A stretch of 64,000 nucleotides of DNA from Actinomyces sp. oral taxon 448 str. F0400 (GCF_000220835.1 NZ_GL985606.1:324106-388105), one strand, 5' to 3'. Positions 43,816-53,633 are shown, counted from the stretch's first letter. Notes: generated from the letters alone by a model not told the origin. Numbers and translations: made by a program.

Positions 43816-43829
43816 GTTTCACGTGAAAC
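43816..43829. promoter_or_regulatory. parS: parS site
   Basis: GTTTCACGTGAAAC core, flanked by C and A, so 15 of 16 consensus bases. Confidence 0.93.
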
Positions 43830-44102
43830 ATGACGACTCGATGTAGGCGACTGGCAGGATGGTCAGTAACCATCATGCTGTGTGTGCCGGGATCGTGGCA
43901 AGTGGTTCTAACGTGAACGTCAAGCGGAGTTGAGGGCAGAATCGCGAGCCGCACATGCATACGGTGGCCACTCCCTGCACGTGTGAGACCATGCGAGGCG
44001 CATCCGGGTCTGGCCATGGCTTTTCCCGACCGTGGTCGGGGAACTCCTTGACATCAGTCGCGTCGCGGCAGCGGAAGTGCGTTCATGCCCAATCGTCTCG
44101 CA

Positions 44103-44118
44103 TGTTTCACGTGAAACA
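44103..44118. promoter_or_regulatory. parS: parS site
   Basis: Perfect TGTTTCACGTGAAACA about 70 bp beyond the parB stop. Confidence 0.95.
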
Positions 44119-44186
44119 TCGGGCCAGCTTCGGGCCCTGCATCGGAAGAACTGTTGCTGACCGACCGATCTTCAGGAGCTTAGTCT

Positions 44187-45482
44187 TCAGTCCTCATCTA
44201 GTGACGTTCCGGGAGCCAGTGCGGAGACGATGCGTGCGAGGTCGTCATCGCCGGCGAACTCAATCGTAATCCTCCCCTTCTTCGCTCCGCGAGTGACCTT
44301 GACCCGTGTGTCGAAAGCATCCGACAAGCGCGTCGACAGTGCGGGAAGCGGTGCCGAACGCGCGCGCAGCGGCTTGGACTTACGCGCTGGTTCCGGTTCA
44401 TCATGCACCGCCACGAGCTCCTCCGTCGCACGAACGGACAGACCCTCTGCCACAATGCGCTGAGCAAGTCGCTCCATGGCCGCCGCATCGGGAAGTCCCA
44501 AGAGCGCCCGAGCATGTCCCGCTGACAGGACTCCCGCTGCAACTCGCCGCTGAACAAGAGGCGGAAGCTTCATAAGACGCAGCGTGTTCGAGATCTGCGA
44601 CCGTGACCGAGCGATACGCTTCGAAAGCTCAGCATGCGTGCAATTGAAATCCTCCAACAGCTGCTGATAAGCGGCAGCCTCCTCCAAAGGATTGAGCTGG
44701 ACACGGTGCAGGTTCTCCAAGAGAGCATCCCGCAGCAACTCCTCGTCCGCGGCATAGCGAACGACCGCCGGAATCGTCTTGAGTCCGGCCTCCTTCGCCG
44801 CGCGCAGACGCCGTTCGCCCATGATCAATTCATAGTGGGCGTTCTCCTCATCTCCTTCGCCATCGATTCGCCGTACAACGATGGGCTGAAGAAGACCGAC
44901 CTCCTTGATTGAGGCCGCGAGCTCGGAGATGTCATCCTCGTCGAAAACCTGACGTGGCTGATGAGGGTTCGCGGAGATAATGTCCACCGGAAGATCTGCA
45001 AAGGTCGCACCCGGCACCGGAACGAGTGACGAGTCCTCATTCGATTTCTCCTGCTTAGAAGAACCGGTCACCGTCTTCGCCGACCGCACCTCAGCTTCGT
45101 CCCCAGTCTTCCCAGCCCCGGCACGAGTCGACTTCGTCTTCGCATCGCTGTTCTTCGCAGCAGTGTCGCGCGCTGCAGTCCGGCTGGTCGATGCTGTTGT
45201 GCGCCGCTGATGACTCGTGCTTCTCGCAGCAGACTTCTTCGTCCGCCTGGATGGAGCCAGAAGCGTGGCGGCGATATCATCGGCCTTACGCCGTGTGCCC
45301 TCCGTGGCAGAGTCTTCGCCGGTCTCACCGTTCTCGGACGTCTCCGCGCTCTTCCTGTCCTCCGCAGGGGAGTCGGACTCGGGGAAGAACACATCCGTAG
45401 GACGGGTTGATGGCGTTTCGGATTGTGTCTCCGGGATGAGCGCCTGGAGCCCTCGCCCAAGCCCACGCTTCTTCTGCGCCAT
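44187..45482 (-). CDS. parB: Chromosome partitioning protein ParB
   Basis: A 431-residue CTP-dependent DNA clamp that loads at parS. The start [17 protein letters not shown] is typical. A Lys/Ser/Thr/Ala-rich insert of about 110 residues (35-150) separates it from the CTPase domain ([18 protein letters not shown], then [12 protein letters not shown]), followed by the HTH region ([29 protein letters not shown]) and the dimerisation domain. The insert makes it longer than the usual 300-350 residues. ATG at 45482 has AGGAGG 7 bp upstream; a GTG two codons earlier is too close. Overlap of a few bases with parA's end shows coupling. Confidence 0.97.
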   Translation of the reverse strand: MAQKKRGLGRGLQALIPETQSETPSTRPTDVFFPESDSPAEDRKSAETSENGETGEDSATEGTRRKADDIAATLLAPSRRTKKSAARSTSHQRRTTASTSRTAARDTAAKNSDAKTKSTRAGAGKTGDEAEVRSAKTVTGSSKQEKSNEDSSLVPVPGATFADLPVDIISANPHQPRQVFDEDDISELAASIKEVGLLQPIVVRRIDGEGDEENAHYELIMGERRLRAAKEAGLKTIPAVVRYAADEELLRDALLENLHRVQLNPLEEAAAYQQLLEDFNCTHAELSKRIARSRSQISNTLRLMKLPPLVQRRVAAGVLSAGHARALLGLPDAAAMERLAQRIVAEGLSVRATEELVAVHDEPEPARKSKPLRARSAPLPALSTRLSDAFDTRVKVTRGAKKGRITIEFAGDDDLARIVSALAPGTSLDED

Positions 45483-45484
45483 CG

Positions 45485-46411
45485 TCACGCCTCCTGTACG
45501 TTGTCATTGTTGACCATCGAGCTGTCCCAACCGGCCACTCCACGTTGTGCGATCTCTTGCGCGAGCTGTTTATAGGCCACTGCTCCCGAGCATCGAGGGT
45601 CCCAGAAAACTACGGGCGCTCCGAAAGAAGGTGCCTCGGCTACGCGTACGGAGCGTGGAATACGCGTATGGAGTGCCGCCGAGGAGAAGTAGTTCCGCAC
45701 CTCACCCTCGACGTCGCGCGCCAGCGTCGTGCGCTTATCGAACATAGTCAGAGCGATCATGGACACCGTGAGTGAGGAGTTGTGAGTCTGTGCAACGCGC
45801 TCCACCGAGCGAGTGAGCAGTGCAAGTCCTTCCAGGGCGTAGTACTCCGCCTGCATGGGGATGAGGACCTCGTTGGCCGCCACGAACGCGTTGATCGTCA
45901 TCAGCCCCAAGCTCGGTGGGCAATCGATGAAGACGTAGTCCAGACGCGGAAGGCCCTCAGTAGCTCGGCTTTCGAGATACTCATCAAGAGCATGATGCAA
46001 GCGCGACTCACGCTCGGCAGCGTTGATGAGTTCAATCTCAACCGCGGCCACGTCGATCGTGGCCGGTACGCACAGCAGCGTCGGGGCGAAACTCGTCGTC
46101 ACCACCACGTCATCGATCCTGGTCCCCTCCACCAGAACGTCGTAGATGGAGGCCTGCTCCTCATCATGCGCCACTCCGAGGGCCGTCGATGCGTTGCCCT
46201 GGGAATCGGCATCGATAACGAGGACGTGAAGTCCGGCCTCGGCCAGTGCAGCTGCAACATTCACCGTCGTCGACGTCTTACCGACCCCGCCCTTTTGGTT
46301 GGCAACAGCAATGATACGAGTCTGGTCGGGGTGCGGAAAGCGCATCCCGGCGAACTCTTCAAGCGCCGAGTGATCGGCCTGCAACTGTTCGAAGATGGAC
46401 GATCCCGACAA
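45485..46411 (-). CDS. parA: Chromosome partitioning ATPase ParA/Soj
   Basis: A 308-residue ParA-type ATPase with the deviant Walker A motif KGGVGKTST at 40-48, the switch DADSQGNAS, and [12 protein letters not shown]. It forms the nucleoid gradient that moves ParB-parS origins. N-terminal 30 residues ([16 protein letters not shown]) are an actinobacterial extension. Lies between rsmG and parB as in nearly all actinobacteria. The 185 bp upstream should contain its promoter or that of the parAB pair. Confidence 0.97.
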   Translation of the reverse strand: MSGSSIFEQLQADHSALEEFAGMRFPHPDQTRIIAVANQKGGVGKTSTTVNVAAALAEAGLHVLVIDADSQGNASTALGVAHDEEQASIYDVLVEGTRIDDVVVTTSFAPTLLCVPATIDVAAVEIELINAAERESRLHHALDEYLESRATEGLPRLDYVFIDCPPSLGLMTINAFVAANEVLIPMQAEYYALEGLALLTRSVERVAQTHNSSLTVSMIALTMFDKRTTLARDVEGEVRNYFSSAALHTRIPRSVRVAEAPSFGAPVVFWDPRCSGAVAYKQLAQEIAQRGVAGWDSSMVNNDNVQEA

Positions 46412-46596
46412 AATTGTTCTCCTCGGACGACGTCCCCGGCTGCGCCTGGTGGTCGGGGACGTTCAGTCTACGTGAGCGCAGCGACACCGACGGTATACCT
46501 CGCCGCACCCAATCGGCATCGGCGATGCAACTCACGTCGTGTACCTCACACAACGTACCCGATTCGAATCCAGGCCGGCTCTTCCCCGGTCGCACG

Positions 46597-47247
46597 TCAC
46601 CGCTTAGGGCGACGCACCTGCACAACCCTAGTCAGCTCCTCGCCCGGCGTCATCACCTCGTGAACGACCGCCGGCTCGAGTCGGGCCTTCTTCACGACAT
46701 ATTGTGCCGCCTCAACCTCAGCCTCGGCCCGAGCCCCCTTGAGTGCCAGCAGACTACCTCCCGGACGCAACAAAGGCGCCGTAAGACGGACGAGCTTCGT
46801 CAGGTTCGCGACAGCGCGAGCGGCGACGGCGTCGAACCGATCCTTGACCTCTTCCGCGCGAGCATGCCGCAGGATGACATTGTCCAGGTCGAGCTCGGCT
46901 ACGACATCGTCAAGCCATTCGATCCGACGCTCCATAGATTCTATAAGCATTACTTCTAAATCAGGTCTCAAGAGCGCAATGACGATTCCCGGGAACCCCG
47001 CTCCTGAACCGACGTCAGCCACCGCACCGCGCGCCGGCAGAAAAGGCGCAAGAGCAGCCGAGTTGACTATGTGCCGGCTCCACAGTCGCGGCAGTTCGCG
47101 CGGACCGATCACTCCACGCATCTCGCCCTCGGCAGTGAGCATCTCCGCGAAACGCGCCGCGCCCAAGAAGGCGAGTCCGAAGATCTCGCGGATCTCGTCC
47201 GCAGGCTCCTCCACTTCAACTGGCACGGAAAGATCGTCACCACTCAC
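46597..47247 (-). CDS. rsmG: 16S rRNA (guanine(527)-N7)-methyltransferase RsmG
   Basis: A 216-residue SAM-dependent methyltransferase (GidB). SAM-binding VADVGSGAGFPGIV at 76-89, then MLIESMERRIEWL, FDAVAARAVANL and PGGSLLALKG. Methylates G527 of 16S rRNA; loss gives low-level streptomycin resistance in other bacteria. Lies 6 bp after jag, in the rpmH-to-rsmG operon. Confidence 0.96.
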   Translation of the reverse strand: MSGDDLSVPVEVEEPADEIREIFGLAFLGAARFAEMLTAEGEMRGVIGPRELPRLWSRHIVNSAALAPFLPARGAVADVGSGAGFPGIVIALLRPDLEVMLIESMERRIEWLDDVVAELDLDNVILRHARAEEVKDRFDAVAARAVANLTKLVRLTAPLLRPGGSLLALKGARAEAEVEAAQYVVKKARLEPAVVHEVMTPGEELTRVVQVRRPKR

Positions 47248-47253
47248 CAGATG

Positions 47254-47862
47254 TCAATCCTTCTCCGGAACCTCGCCGACACCCGCATCCTCACGAGCAC
47301 CCTCCACGTCAGTCTCTGAGATCGACAGCGAGTCCGCCTCAGTGGACTCACGATCCGGCAGGACGACAACGTGGCGGAGCGGCTCGACTCCTTCGGACTC
47401 GGAGGTCAGCCCCGCAGCAGCCACGACGTCGTGACAGACCTTGCGCTCGAAAGGATTCATGGGTTCGAGTGTCACCGTCCGACCGGAAACCTTCACCCTC
47501 TTCACAGCTTCCTCGGCAACCTTCTTCAGTTCGGCTCGCCGTGCGGCGCGATAACCGTTGATATCGAGCATGAGACGCGAGCGACTGCCCGTACGGGCCT
47601 GCACTGCCAGGCGGGTCAGCTCCTGAACGGCTTCGAGCACCTCGCCGTCGCGTCCAACAAGATCGGCGAGCTCTCGCGCGTCGCCCTCCTCCGATGCGAC
47701 AATTGCGATGGAGGCACGACCATGGTCGATGTCAATATCGATGTCTCCGCCGAGATCAACAATATCGAGAAGCTCCTCGAGGTAATCGGCTCCGACCTCT
47801 CCCTCCTCCTCAAGACGGCTGATGGTACTCGACGAGTTGGACGAGGCGGTGTTCTCGCTCAT
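47254..47862 (-). CDS. jag: Jag/KhpB-like KH-R3H RNA-binding protein
   Basis: A 202-residue protein. KH domain with GRDGEVLEAVQELTRLAV (GxxG loop at about 70-73) and DINGYRAARRAEL; R3H domain with EPMNPFERKVCHDVVA (Arg and His of the R-x3-H signature). The N-terminal Jag_N domain of firmicute homologues is replaced by an acidic stretch (GGDIDIDIDHG). Binds RNA and is linked to cell elongation and division in other Gram-positives. Lies directly after yidC. Confidence 0.94.
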   Translation of the reverse strand: MSENTASSNSSSTISRLEEEGEVGADYLEELLDIVDLGGDIDIDIDHGRASIAIVASEEGDARELADLVGRDGEVLEAVQELTRLAVQARTGSRSRLMLDINGYRAARRAELKKVAEEAVKRVKVSGRTVTLEPMNPFERKVCHDVVAAAGLTSESEGVEPLRHVVVLPDRESTEADSLSISETDVEGAREDAGVGEVPEKD

Positions 47863-47901
47863 GATAGTCCATTCTCCTCAATGGTCCTGTGGGACTGCGG
47901 G

Positions 47902-49116
47902 TCAGCCCCGGCGCTTCTTGTTCTGAGCTTTACGGCGCGCGGCAGCGCGCTTGCGCTCTCGCGCGCGTCTTTCATAGCGACGCCGGGCGATCTCCTCGTC
48001 CGTCAAGCCGCCGGGTCTGCGGGAAGATCCTCCGCCACCCGTCGTCGCATTGTCGGAATCATTGGCATCACCGGCTCCGCCCGTCTTGGCGCCATCACCG
48101 TCGTCGGGCCGTGAGCCGCTCCGTCCCTCCGCTCCGGACGGCCGTCCGGCACCCTTCTTCTGACGGTTCTTGCGCACTGGCTGCGCACGTTGCCCCCCGG
48201 TCGGCGCGGTTCCCTCGGCCTCCGCCTTAGCACGCTCCTCCTCTTCGAGTGAGGGCATGCCCTTGCGCGCCCGCTTGGCGTTCTCCCGGGCCCGGAACTT
48301 CTTCTCGGCCTCCGAGCCCGGAGCCGGCATGCGGTTGATGGTGTAGAACTGCTGACCCATCGTCCACAGGTTCGACGTCACCCAGTAGATCAGAACACCG
48401 ATCTGGAATTGCACACCGGTGAAGGCGAAGAAGACCGGCATCACCGTCATCATGACGCGTTGAGACCGTATCATGGGATTATCCGAGTTCTTGGAGGACT
48501 CGGGCATGTTCTTCATGCTCAGCTGCGCCATGGTGTACCACTGGGTCGCGCTCATGGCGATGATCATGATGACGGTGACGACCTTGGTCGTCATATCATC
48601 GGTGTTCATGAAGGAATCGGACAGATGCGCCCCGAAGACCGTGGAGGCTTGAACATCCCCGGCCAGTTCGGCCGTCAACGGTCCGATCGAGATATGACCG
48701 GGATAGACACCCTCGGCGACCTTCTCCAGATTCGCCAGCACTCGGAAGAGCGCGAAGAAGATTGGCATCTGAATGAGGATGGGGAAGCACGAGGCGAAAG
48801 GATTCGTTCCGTGCTTGCGGTACAGCGCCATCATCTCCTCCTGCTGACGCTGCTTGGAAGCCGGATCCTTCTTCCCCTTGTACTTGGCCTGGAGCGCCTG
48901 CAGCTCGGGCTGCATGAGTTGCATTCCCCGGCTGGCCCGGATCTGACGCACGAACAACGGCATGATGAGAATGCGCACGAAGATCGTCAGACCCACGATC
49001 GACAGAACCCACGCGGCCCCGGAGCCATCGTGCATCCCGACGAGCACGAGGAACTTGTGAATGTAGACCATGACCCAGGCGACAGCAACCTTGAGGGGCC
49101 ACAGAATCGTGTCCAT
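47902..49116 (-). CDS. yidC: Membrane protein insertase YidC/Oxa1
   Basis: A 404-residue insertase of the Gram-positive type: N-terminal helix (LKVAVAWVMVYIH), then the conserved GAAWVLSIVGLTIFVRILIM, a cytoplasmic hairpin (ALQAKYKGKKDP, then QQEEMMALYRKHGTNPFASC), and helices near IFFALFRVL, MIIAMSATQWY and the LIYWVTSNLWTMGQQF end. The C-terminal 130 residues are Lys/Arg/Gly-rich, suggesting ribosome contact. Inserts membrane proteins with or without Sec. Confidence 0.96.
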   Translation of the reverse strand: MDTILWPLKVAVAWVMVYIHKFLVLVGMHDGSGAAWVLSIVGLTIFVRILIMPLFVRQIRASRGMQLMQPELQALQAKYKGKKDPASKQRQQEEMMALYRKHGTNPFASCFPILIQMPIFFALFRVLANLEKVAEGVYPGHISIGPLTAELAGDVQASTVFGAHLSDSFMNTDDMTTKVVTVIMIIAMSATQWYTMAQLSMKNMPESSKNSDNPMIRSQRVMMTVMPVFFAFTGVQFQIGVLIYWVTSNLWTMGQQFYTINRMPAPGSEAEKKFRARENAKRARKGMPSLEEEERAKAEAEGTAPTGGQRAQPVRKNRQKKGAGRPSGAEGRSGSRPDDGDGAKTGGAGDANDSDNATTGGGGSSRRPGGLTDEEIARRRYERRARERKRAAARRKAQNKKRRG

Positions 49117-49197
49117 TGCACTCCTTGCTTTCAGGCGTGGTGAGCACCCGCACCGCGGGTCACGCTGGCCGGTACATCCGGCCCGGTCTCGTCCGGG

Positions 49198-49518
49198 TCA
49201 ATCGGTGGCCCGACCAAGCTCGAAACGGGGAACATCATGACGGTAGGGGTAGCGCCACCGGCCCGGATCGGGAACGTGGTCGACGCCGCCGAGGGTCAGA
49301 GGATTGCACCGCACGAGCCGCCAGAACGCCAGCAGAACTCCCTTGAGCGGTCCGTGGACGCGCACGGCCTCGACGGTGTAGGCGGAGCAGGTCGGGTAAT
49401 AACGGCACCGGCGCGGCAGCATCGGTGAGATCCTCCTCCGATAGAAGCGCACGGGCGCGAGCACCACCCGCACGGTCCGAGCGCGACTCACCGGCTCATT
49501 CGTCTGCTGTCCACTCAC
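49198..49518 (-). CDS. yidD: Membrane protein insertion efficiency factor YidD
   Basis: A 106-residue protein with the YidD pattern: VRFYRRRISPMLPRRCRYYP then TCSAYTVEAVRVHG, GVLLAFWRLVRCNP and DHVPDPG. An amphipathic N-terminal helix attaches it to the membrane near YidC. Lies between rnpA and yidC as in most bacteria. Confidence 0.95.
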   Translation of the reverse strand: MSGQQTNEPVSRARTVRVVLAPVRFYRRRISPMLPRRCRYYPTCSAYTVEAVRVHGPLKGVLLAFWRLVRCNPLTLGGVDHVPDPGRWRYPYRHDVPRFELGRATD

Positions 49519-49539
49519 CTACGGTTTCCTCCGGAATGC

Positions 49540-49908
49540 TCAGCGCTGTCTGCTCTGAAGGCTCGCCCGCCGACTGCGGGCGAGCAGACGATCGAGATCA
49601 GCCCCAAGCTCGGCGCTGGTAGCGCCGTCGGAGGCGGCTAGACCGCGTACGACGATGCGCGCCCCGGGCTCGACATCTGCTACTCGCTCACTCATGAGGG
49701 CGCGGACACGGCGCTTGACCCGGTTACGATGAGCAGCACGGGAAATCTGCTTCTTCGGCACAACAACGCCGACGAGGGCCGGAGCCGTCTCTCCAGCCCC
49801 GCCAGCGCTGTAGTGGATGACCAGCCTGCGACTGCCGCTGCGCGCACCGGACCGAACCGCGGTGAAGAAATCTTCGCTCCGCAGCATCCGGTGCGCCTTC
49901 GGAAGCAC
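49540..49908 (-). CDS. rnpA: Ribonuclease P protein component
   Basis: A 122-residue protein starting VLPKAHRMLRSEDFFTAVRSG, with the RNR motif in AHRNRVKRRVRAL. It supports the RNase P ribozyme in tRNA 5' processing. GTG at 49908 is chosen: one base after the rpmH stop and matching family starts. Longer upstream frames overlap rpmH. Confidence 0.94.
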   Translation of the reverse strand: MLPKAHRMLRSEDFFTAVRSGARSGSRRLVIHYSAGGAGETAPALVGVVVPKKQISRAAHRNRVKRRVRALMSERVADVEPGARIVVRGLAASDGATSAELGADLDRLLARSRRASLQSRQR

Positions 49909-49909
49909 C

Positions 49910-50047
49910 TCAGGCGGCAAGACGCGCACGGCCCTTGCGGCGGCGCGAGGCGAGAACCGCACGGCCGGCGCGGGTGGACATGCGCTTGCGGAAACCGTGC
50001 ACCTTGGCACGACGACGGTTGTTCGGCTGGAAGGTCCGCTTAGTCAC
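49910..50047 (-). CDS. rpmH: 50S ribosomal protein L34
   Basis: A 45-residue L34: [20 protein letters not shown], then [22 protein letters not shown] start at 50047. First gene of the rpmH-rnpA-yidD-yidC-jag-rsmG operon, divergent from dnaA, the standard origin arrangement. Confidence 0.97.
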   Translation of the reverse strand: MTKRTFQPNNRRRAKVHGFRKRMSTRAGRAVLASRRRKGRARLAA

Positions 50048-50159
50048 GTGTGTACTCCTGGTCGGATGATCGGAACCATGCATCACGGGGATCGCGGCAC
50101 GGTCGCTCGCACTGGCTGCCCCATGGACCGGGACGTGACTCCATACGAACGTCCGCACC

Positions 50160-50189
50160 ACCATACGGCCCGCTTTTCGGCGCGGTCAA
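50160..50189 (-). promoter_or_regulatory. rpmH promoter
   Basis: On the minus strand, TTGACC (50184-50189) and TATGGT (50160-50165) are 18 bp apart, about 110 bp before the rpmH start. Confidence 0.65.
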
Positions 50190-50286
50190 ACGGTCCTGCA
50201 CCACCCTTGGTGAGAGCCCTGACACGCCGTCGTCACCCGCTCACAGAGGCCGCTCCCCACCCTGTTGACTCATCCGGGAGACCACA

Positions 50287-50434
50287 TGTGGACGTCCTTC
50301 GACCGAGCCGCCCGATCCGTGAGTCGGAACGCGTCATGACGCGCGCCACCTTCCTCGTCGACGCCGAGGCGCCCCTCTCCTCGCCCGGGGACAGACCTGT
50401 GGGGAGCCACAGGTGTGGACAACCCTGTGGAAAA
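50287..50434. promoter_or_regulatory. DnaA-box region upstream of dnaA (part of oriC)
   Basis: The 435-bp rpmH-dnaA gap contains DnaA-box-like 9-mers: 50287-50295 (TGTGGACGT), 50398-50406 (TGTGGGGAG), 50414-50422 (TGTGGACAA, perfect actinobacterial consensus) and 50426-50434 (TGTGGAAAA). The tight triplet 49-85 bp before dnaA probably mediates autoregulation and contributes to origin function. No further gene is visible in the gap. Confidence 0.75.
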
Positions 50435-50482
50435 AACCCATGATGTGAACCTCTCGCATTCCCCATCCGTCAGGAGCGCACC

Positions 50483-52078
50483 GTGCCAGACGACACAACG
50501 ACCAGGTGGCAATCCGTCCTCGAGGTCCTCGCCGAGTCCGCCGAACTGAGCACGGGCAAGCTCTCCATCATCCGAATGACGCGCGTGATCGACGTCGACG
50601 GCACCCTCGTGCTCGTCGCCGGCTCACCCTTCACCAAGAGCAAAGTCGAGGAGGCGCGCACCGCCATCAGTCGGGCTCTGGCGCAGGTCTGGGGCCGGGA
50701 GATCCCCTTCGAAGTGACCGTCGACACCTCGTTGGAGGCCGGAGCGCCCATACCGACGATCTCCTCCAGCCGCCCCCCGGCCCAGCCCGCTCCCGATCAG
50801 TCCTCATCCTTCGCCAGCACCAGCGGGCCCATTGCACGCTCCGAACCGGTCACGCCCGCCGAGCCTGTCGTACGCGCACGCCCGCACATCGCCGAAGCAT
50901 CGATGAGCACGACAGCCGACGGTTCCACGAGCATGCAATCCACCACACCGACCTACGTGACCAACCCGGCCGCCGCCTTCGCGCGCCCGGAGAGCCCTCA
51001 GACCTTCGACAAGAGCTCACGCCTGAACCCCCGCTACTCCTTCGACAACTACGTCATGGGCGACTCCAACCGATTCGCCTTCGCCGCTGCACTCAAGGTG
51101 GCCGAGCAGCCCGGGGACGCCGACCCCGACCGCAGCACCGGCGGCTACAATCCGCTGTTCATCTACGGGGGCTCGGGACTGGGCAAGACCCACCTGCTCC
51201 ACGCGATCGGCAACCACGCACGCTCCTTGTATCGGGACATGATCATCAAGTACGTCTCCTCCGAGGAGTTCGTCTCCGACTTCATCGCCTCGGTCGCCGA
51301 GGGCAAGATGAACGACTTCAAGCGCCGCTACCGCGATGTCGACATTCTCCTGGTCGACGACGTCCAGTTCCTCGGCGGCAAGGAGCAAACCCTCGAAGAG
51401 TTCTTCCACACCTTCAACACCCTCTACATGGCCAACAAGCAGGTCGTGCTGACCTCCGACCTGCCGCCCAAGGATCTCAGAGGCTTCGAGAAGCGCCTGC
51501 TCTCGCGCTTCGAGTCCGGCCTGACCGTCGACGTCCAACCCCCGACCCTGGAGACCCGCACCGCGATCCTGCGCAACAAGGCTCGCGCCGAAGGCGTGGA
51601 CCTGCCCATGCCCGTCCTGGAGTACATCGCCGGCCGGGTCACCACCAACATCCGCGAGCTGGAAGGAGCTCTCATCCGCGTCACGGCCTTCGCGTCCCTG
51701 ACCGACCAGCCCATCGACCAGACCTTGGCGGAGATGGTGCTCAAGGACATCATCTCCAACTCCGGCGGCGGCGAGATCACAGCCGCCATGGTCATGACGC
51801 AGACCGCCGACTTCTTCGGCCTGACCATCGAGGACCTGCGCTCCAAGGACAGGGCTCAGACGATGGTGCACGCCCGTCACATCGCCATGTACCTGTGTCG
51901 CGAGCTCATCGAGATGTCGACCACCAAGATCGGCAAGGAGTTCGGCGGCAAGGACCACACGACGGTCATGAGCGCGAGCCGGAAGATCAGCACGCAGATG
52001 GCCGAACGGCGCGACACCTACAACCAGGTCCAGGAGATCACCGCCCGTATCAAGCAAGCCTCCCAGGCCCCCCGCTGA
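50483..52078 (+). CDS. dnaA: Chromosomal replication initiator DnaA
   Basis: A 531-residue initiator. Domain I (WQSVLEVLAESAELS onward), a long Ser/Thr/Pro-rich domain II (90-185), the AAA+ domain (YSFDNYVMGDSNRFA; Walker A GGSGLGKTHLLH near 230; Walker B LLVDDVQFL near 288) and domain IV with the DnaA signature KEFGGKDHTTVMSA. GTG start at 50483. The sequence around Walker A and domain IV is fully canonical. Binds the boxes on both sides of the gene. Confidence 0.98.
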   Translation: MPDDTTTRWQSVLEVLAESAELSTGKLSIIRMTRVIDVDGTLVLVAGSPFTKSKVEEARTAISRALAQVWGREIPFEVTVDTSLEAGAPIPTISSSRPPAQPAPDQSSSFASTSGPIARSEPVTPAEPVVRARPHIAEASMSTTADGSTSMQSTTPTYVTNPAAAFARPESPQTFDKSSRLNPRYSFDNYVMGDSNRFAFAAALKVAEQPGDADPDRSTGGYNPLFIYGGSGLGKTHLLHAIGNHARSLYRDMIIKYVSSEEFVSDFIASVAEGKMNDFKRRYRDVDILLVDDVQFLGGKEQTLEEFFHTFNTLYMANKQVVLTSDLPPKDLRGFEKRLLSRFESGLTVDVQPPTLETRTAILRNKARAEGVDLPMPVLEYIAGRVTTNIRELEGALIRVTAFASLTDQPIDQTLAEMVLKDIISNSGGGEITAAMVMTQTADFFGLTIEDLRSKDRAQTMVHARHIAMYLCRELIEMSTTKIGKEFGGKDHTTVMSASRKISTQMAERRDTYNQVQEITARIKQASQAPR

Positions 52079-52481
52079 CGCGACGCGTCGCCCTGGGGAG
52101 GGACCTGCGAGCTGTGGTGGACAACTCGTCCAGCCATGTGGACGGCAGGACTCGCTCATGTGGACTCCGCCCGAGGCCCGCAGGAGGAAACCACCACCGG
52201 CCGGCCGGCTCCACCGAACCACTCTTCTGTCGTTCCACACCTCCGACTCGCACGATGCCGGGCCCCATCGGGCTTATCCCCAGAACCCACACCTCCTAAC
52301 ACCCCTACTACCCTCATCACTCCACGCTCATCCCGCACAGCCCGCGCAGGGCGCCGACGCCCCCGCGCATCCCATCCGGCCGGACATGGACGCGTCCTAC
52401 ACTCATACGTCTAGACTCCACTCGGGTGGTCCGCCCCTGACCGGGGCCACAGCCACGCACTCACATCAAGGAGGCACCCAC
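52079..52481. other. oriC: Putative oriC (dnaA-dnaN intergenic region)
   Basis: 403 bp between dnaA and dnaN, the usual actinobacterial oriC. DnaA-box-like 9-mers: 52116-52124 (GGTGGACAA), 52137-52145 (TGTGGACGG), 52159-52167 (TGTGGACTC) and, in the opposite orientation, 52274-52282 (TTATCCCCA). All but the last deviate at one to three positions, and the region is only mildly AT-enriched near 52285-52325. With the boxes upstream of dnaA it forms a bipartite origin candidate. AAGGAGG near 52468 belongs to dnaN. Confidence 0.75.
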
Positions 52482-53615
52482 ATGAAGCTCCGGGTCGACC
52501 GCGACGTCCTGGCCGAGGCCGTGACCTGGACCGCCCGATCGGTGCCCGCGCGCCCCCCCGTCCCCGTCCTGGCAGGAGTGCGCCTGGAGGCCTCCCCAGC
52601 CACGCTCATCCTCGCCTCCTTCGACTACGAAGTCTCGGCGCGCTGCGAAGTCGCCGCAGACGTTGAGGACGAGGGCGTCGTCCTCGTCTCGGGCCGTCTG
52701 CTGGCGGATATCGCCAAAGCTCTGCCCCCCAAACCGGTGGACGTGGAGGTCGAGGGCACGAAGGTGGCCGTCTCGTGCGGCGCGGCACACTTCTCCCTGG
52801 CAGCCATGGCGGCCGACGACTACCCCGCGCTGCCGGTGATGCCCGGGGCGGCCGGTACCGTCGACGCCCACGATCTGGCCCAGGCCGTCGGTCAAGTCTC
52901 GATCGCGGCCTCGCGCGATGACACTCTCCCGCTGCTCACCAGCGTGCAAATGGAGGTTGACGGCGAGTCGCTGACTCTCATGGCCACCGACCGGTATCGC
53001 CTGGCGGTGCGGAAGATGACGTGGACGCCGCAGAATGCAGGCCTGTCCACCCATGCGCTGCTCAAAGCGCGCACTCTGTCCGACGTCGCCAAGTCGCTGA
53101 CCTCGGCCGGAGACGTGACGCTCGCCCTGACCGAGCCCGGTTCGTCGTCCTCCAGCCTCATCGGCTTCGAGGCCGGGGGACGACGCACGACGAGTCTGCT
53201 CACGGACGGTGATTATCCGCCGGTGCTGCGTCTATTCCCCGAGACGACGACGATCCACGCCACCGTCAGTCGTGAGGAACTCATGGATGCGGTGCGTCGC
53301 GTCAGCCTCGTGGCGGACCGCTCCACCCCGATCCACATGGCATTCACCGACGGCAACCTGGCCCTGAACGCCGGGCAGGGGGACGACGCCCAGGCGTCCG
53401 AGCAGCTCATGACTTATGTGGAGGGCGATGACATCACCACCGCCTTCAACCCCGGCTATCTGCTCGACGGCCTCGGCGCGATTACGCAGCCCTACGTCAT
53501 GTTCGATTTCACTCACCCGTCCAAGCCTGCGGTGCTGACCGGCATGAGTGCCATCGGCGGAGAGGAGGACGCCTCCTTCCGCTACCTCATCATGCCGATC
53601 CGCTTCGGCGCCTGA
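52482..53615 (+). CDS. dnaN: DNA polymerase III subunit beta (sliding clamp)
   Basis: A 377-residue clamp with three repeated domains: MKLRVDRDVLAEAVTWTARS, the second from about 130 (DAHDLAQAVGQVSIAASRDD then LPLLTSVQ) and the third from about 255 (VSREELMDAVRRVSLVADRS), ending in the conserved LIMPIR. Ties the polymerase to DNA. The start has a strong AAGGAGG. Followed 18 bp later by recF. Confidence 0.98.
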   Translation: MKLRVDRDVLAEAVTWTARSVPARPPVPVLAGVRLEASPATLILASFDYEVSARCEVAADVEDEGVVLVSGRLLADIAKALPPKPVDVEVEGTKVAVSCGAAHFSLAAMAADDYPALPVMPGAAGTVDAHDLAQAVGQVSIAASRDDTLPLLTSVQMEVDGESLTLMATDRYRLAVRKMTWTPQNAGLSTHALLKARTLSDVAKSLTSAGDVTLALTEPGSSSSSLIGFEAGGRRTTSLLTDGDYPPVLRLFPETTTIHATVSREELMDAVRRVSLVADRSTPIHMAFTDGNLALNAGQGDDAQASEQLMTYVEGDDITTAFNPGYLLDGLGAITQPYVMFDFTHPSKPAVLTGMSAIGGEEDASFRYLIMPIRFGA

Positions 53616-53633
53616 GGGGGCGGATGCGCGTCC

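Larger units (their letters stand above)
43494..44186. other. 693-bp intergenic region with three parS sites
   Basis: Between the convergent ddl and parB genes. It contains three of the window's five parS sites and no recognisable gene: the open frames have no known domain and run through the palindromes. Possibly the remnant of a lost gene, or kept as a ParB loading zone. Confidence 0.6.

Noticed and set aside
43640-44017. Possible gene between ddl and parB on the minus strand
   Set aside because: The frame passes through a parS palindrome, has no recognisable domain and no ribosome binding site.
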